The position numbers were made by a program, and so were the translations under genes. The notes beneath the pieces are model-generated. The model did no database searches and was not told the origin of the DNA. It saw nothing but the letters and a program-made list of their open reading frames with translations. Positions 61,945-64,000 of a stretch of 64,000 bases of DNA are shown here, piece by piece (the first letter of the stretch is position 1; every line of letters begins with the position of its first letter). The stretch is from Rebecca billardiae RCC1528 (lineage: Eukaryota; Haptophyta). Location of the stretch: contig OZ251239.1 in NCBI GenBank assembly GCA_965240325.2, positions 310,001 through 374,000 on the forward strand, read 5' to 3'.

Positions 61945-62402
61945 CAGGGCTCAAAGATCCGGTGCTCGGTACGCGTACCGGTGCACCGGCGCCGCAGGCG
62001 CCGGTGTACCGGTACACCGGTGCGCGCACCGCGGGGGGGTCCGGGGGGGTGTCCCCCCCGGGGCCCCGCCGGCCCGAGGCGAAGAAAATTTTTGGGCCTA
62101 TTTACTGATATAAATAGCCCAATTATTCAGGACGAAATCGGCCGGCGTATTCGCCTTCCCTGAGTCGGGGCACGGCCTGAGAGTGCCAGCAGTGACTACT
62201 CAGTCTCAGTACTCCGACCTCGGACACTGACAAGTGACAGCTCCGCGAGTAGTCCGTACTCGCGGGTGCTGTGGTCCGGGCGCACACGACCCCTCCCGGA
62301 CTCTCACCGGTGCGCGGCAGTTTGTGGCGGTGCGTACCGGTACGCACCGGTACGCACCGGTACGGTATTTACCGGTGTCCGGTGTACCGTCTTGGAGCCC
62401 TG
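61945..62402. mobile_element. hAT-like non-autonomous element (MITE), 458 bp
   Basis: The left end is CAGGGCTCAAAGATCCGGTG and the right end, read inward, CAGGGCTCCAAGACGGTACA, giving terminal inverted repeats of about 14 bp with mismatches. Both ends are flanked by the direct repeat AGCGCGAC (61937-61944 and 62403-62410), an 8-bp target-site duplication. CAGGG termini with 8-bp duplications are the hallmark of the hAT superfamily. The intact partner arm near 63427-63434 holds a single AGCGCGAC, that is, the empty site. The interior has no transposase; it contains ACCGGT-rich short tandem repeats at both ends and a run of Gs and Cs in the middle. Confidence 0.88.
62330..62390. repeat. ACCGGTACGC short tandem repeats
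   Basis: Three consecutive CCGGTACGCA-type decamers followed by two degenerate ones, inside the right part of the hAT-like element. A related ACCGGT-rich palindromic stretch lies near its left end (61970-62030). Confidence 0.85.
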
Positions 62403-62760
62403 AGCGCGACATCACCTCAAGGTTTTTTCCTGAGCGCCGGGCGGCAGCGGCGGCGAGGGCGGTGCTCCGCTGGCGGGGCGCGCACGGGGCACGGCGCTGC
62501 GGGCGCGGATGTGCCCGCAGAGCCGGCGCGTGCGGACGGGCTGTTGCGGGAGAGCATCTGGCGCCCTCCTGCGCCGCGCGCATTGCGCCACGCCTCTTTC
62601 GCCTTGACTCAGGGCAGCGCGCACATGCGCGCCGCGTCAAGGCCAGCCTTGCCGCGCCGCAGCCGACCGCGCGCGCGCCGTGCGCGGCGTGGTCGGGAAG
62701 GAACGGGCGTGGCTGCCGGGCGAGATGGCGACATCACGTGCGCACGCCATGCCGCCCCGC

Positions 62761-63075
62761 CACGCCTTGACGAGCGTGTCGCCGGTCCGTTTGCACGCCT
62801 CTTCGAGTTGTCTCAAATGGTCTGCACGGCCTCGCGGTCGCGACCCTTGTCGGGACGATCATTGAGACACAGAACAGTGCCAGACGGGCACGCGGACTAC
62901 TCTTACATGAATGTCCATCACCACGTGGCCATGTAGAAGTGCTGGGTGCGACGCTTTCCTCGCGCTGATACACTTTCATCATCTTTTTCGAGCTCAGGTC
63001 TGGCTTCAGGCACGGCAAGAAATCAGCACTCGTCAACAGCTGTGCGGATCCGTTATCGCGCCCTTTCGCGGCGCC
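62761..63075. other. Spacer of inverted duplication 3
   Basis: About 315 bp unique to the centre; no gene recognised. Confidence 0.6.
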
Positions 63076-63470
63076 GCGGGACGACATGGCGTGCGCACGT
63101 GATGTCGCCATCTCGCCCGGCAGCCGCGCCCGTTCCTTCCCGACCACGCCGCGCACGGCGCGCGTGCGGTCGGCTGCGGCGCGGCAAGGCTGGCCTTGAC
63201 GCAGCGCGCATGTGCGCGCTGCCCTGAGTCAAGGCGAAAGAGGCGTGGCGCAATGCGCGCGGCGCAGGAGGGCGCCAGATGCTCTCCCGCAACAGCCCGT
63301 CCGCACGCGCCGGCTCTGCGGACACATCCGCGCCCGCAGCGCCGTGCCCCGTGCGCGCCCCGCCAGCGGAGCACCGCCCTCGCCGCCGCTGCCGCCCGGC
63401 GCTCAGGAAAAACCTTGAGGTGATGTCGCGCTGGCCGCTCGCTGGGAGCTCCCGGCCCGGACCTCCCTTG
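63076..63470 (-). repeat. Inverted duplication 3, right arm (uninterrupted)
   Basis: 395 bp, the reverse complement of the left arm without the inserted element. Inner edge GCGGGACGACATGGC, outer edge ACCTCCCTT. Confidence 0.93.
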
Positions 63471-63569
63471 GTTTGGGGCATCACAAAGAAACAAACTAAG
63501 TATGAGTACTAGGGGGTCGTACAGTAACGATACTTGTACTTGTGCAAGTAAACGGATCATGCACACGAA

Positions 63570-63675
63570 CCCCGCCTGGACCAGGCTGGGAGAGAGGAGC
63601 TACGAGTGGCCGACCGGACGATCCCCGCCTGGACCAGGCTGGGAGAGAGGAGCTACCGAGTGGCCGACCGGACGA
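63570..63675 (+). repeat. 53-bp tandem duplication
   Basis: Two direct copies of a unit starting CCCCGCCTGGACCAGGCTGG and ending GGCCGACCGGACGA; the second has one extra C. Confidence 0.92.
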
Positions 63676-63894
63676 GAGTGTATAGTCATACTATGCATAA
63701 GCAGGCAGCCTTAGGCTCACTCCCGCGCAGTGAGTGCCCGACTCTGAATGAAGTCTGAGTCTATCTACAGGTCCGGTAGGCGCCAAGGCGGTACTACGGA
63801 GTACGCCTCACCGATTCCCGCCCGTGACTCTAATCATCATTGAATGATTGATTGATCTGCATGATATCAGTCGGCAGTGACTGTATGTACTGTA

Positions 63895-63950
63895 ATCTCG
63901 CCTGCCTGAGCTGTGTGCGACGTCTCGATTCTTCTTAGTAGTTTGTCTTG
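63895..63950 (+). repeat. Dispersed ~50-bp repeat, copy D
   Basis: ATCTCGCCTGCCTGAGCTGT, then GTGCGACGTCTCGATTCTTC, TTAGTAGTTTG. Same orientation as copy B, more diverged at its 3' end. Confidence 0.75.
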
Positions 63951-64000
63951 CAGCTTGATGAGCGATCAGCGAACCGCATTGCCCGCAGACACGACGACGA

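Larger units (their letters stand above)
61900..62760 (+). repeat. Inverted duplication 3, left arm (interrupted)
   Basis: Sequence 61900-61944 plus 62411-62760 is the reverse complement of 63076-63470. The 458-bp element at 61945-62402 and its second target-site copy interrupt this arm only. Confidence 0.93.

Overview
This window looks like nuclear DNA from a photosynthetic protist with a secondary plastid, most likely a haptophyte or similar alga. That placement is inferred. Support comes from a very GC-rich coding strand, spliceosomal GT-AG introns of about 130-144 bp that start GTGCGC, an MGDG synthase with a signal-peptide-like leader, an RWP-RK transcription factor, and spliceosomal and mitochondrial proteins such as DIM1 and the complex I 30 kDa subunit. 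No prokaryotic operon structure is visible. AT-rich microsatellites and GC-rich spacers separate the genes.

Layout. 0.4-1.3 kb: a PQ-loop membrane protein. 1.3-9.4 kb: mostly repeats, including a TIR-bounded element, a tRNA-like SINE candidate, a 33-bp hairpin and a dispersed repeat with an AAAT-type tail, plus one hypothetical ORF. 9.4-12.4 kb: a divergent pair, a Rieske oxygenase and a fatty acid hydroxylase/sterol desaturase-type enzyme. 14.8-17.7 kb: a divergent pair, a two-pore K+ channel carrying an EF hand and a mu-type glutathione transferase. 20.1-24.0 kb: a Patched-like sterol-sensing-domain protein with an inserted six-cysteine ShKT-like domain and one clear intron. 27.7-29.5 kb: an RWP-RK factor. 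30.2-31.5 kb: an EamA-type transporter. 31.5-37 kb: weak ORFs only. 37.0-45.1 kb: three copies of a cyclin-like gene, two forming a near-identical inverted duplication, with an F-box/RCC1-repeat gene beside them. 45.35-53.34 kb: an 8-kb palindrome, each arm holding 13 units of an exactly 214-bp satellite. 53.5-57.8 kb: an S28 serine carboxypeptidase, a second EamA transporter and DIM1. 59.3-61.8 kb: an N-terminally short NDUFS3-like gene and MGDG synthase. 61.9-63.5 kb: a third inverted duplication, one arm of which carries a 458-bp hAT-like insertion with an 8-bp target-site duplication, the other arm preserving the empty site.

The genes are individual eukaryotic units and no pathway cluster is obvious. 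The window's strongest unusual signal is structural: three independent large inverted duplications within 27 kb, one built from a length-invariant satellite. All coordinates of splice sites and repeat borders were read by eye; no alignment or database search was run.
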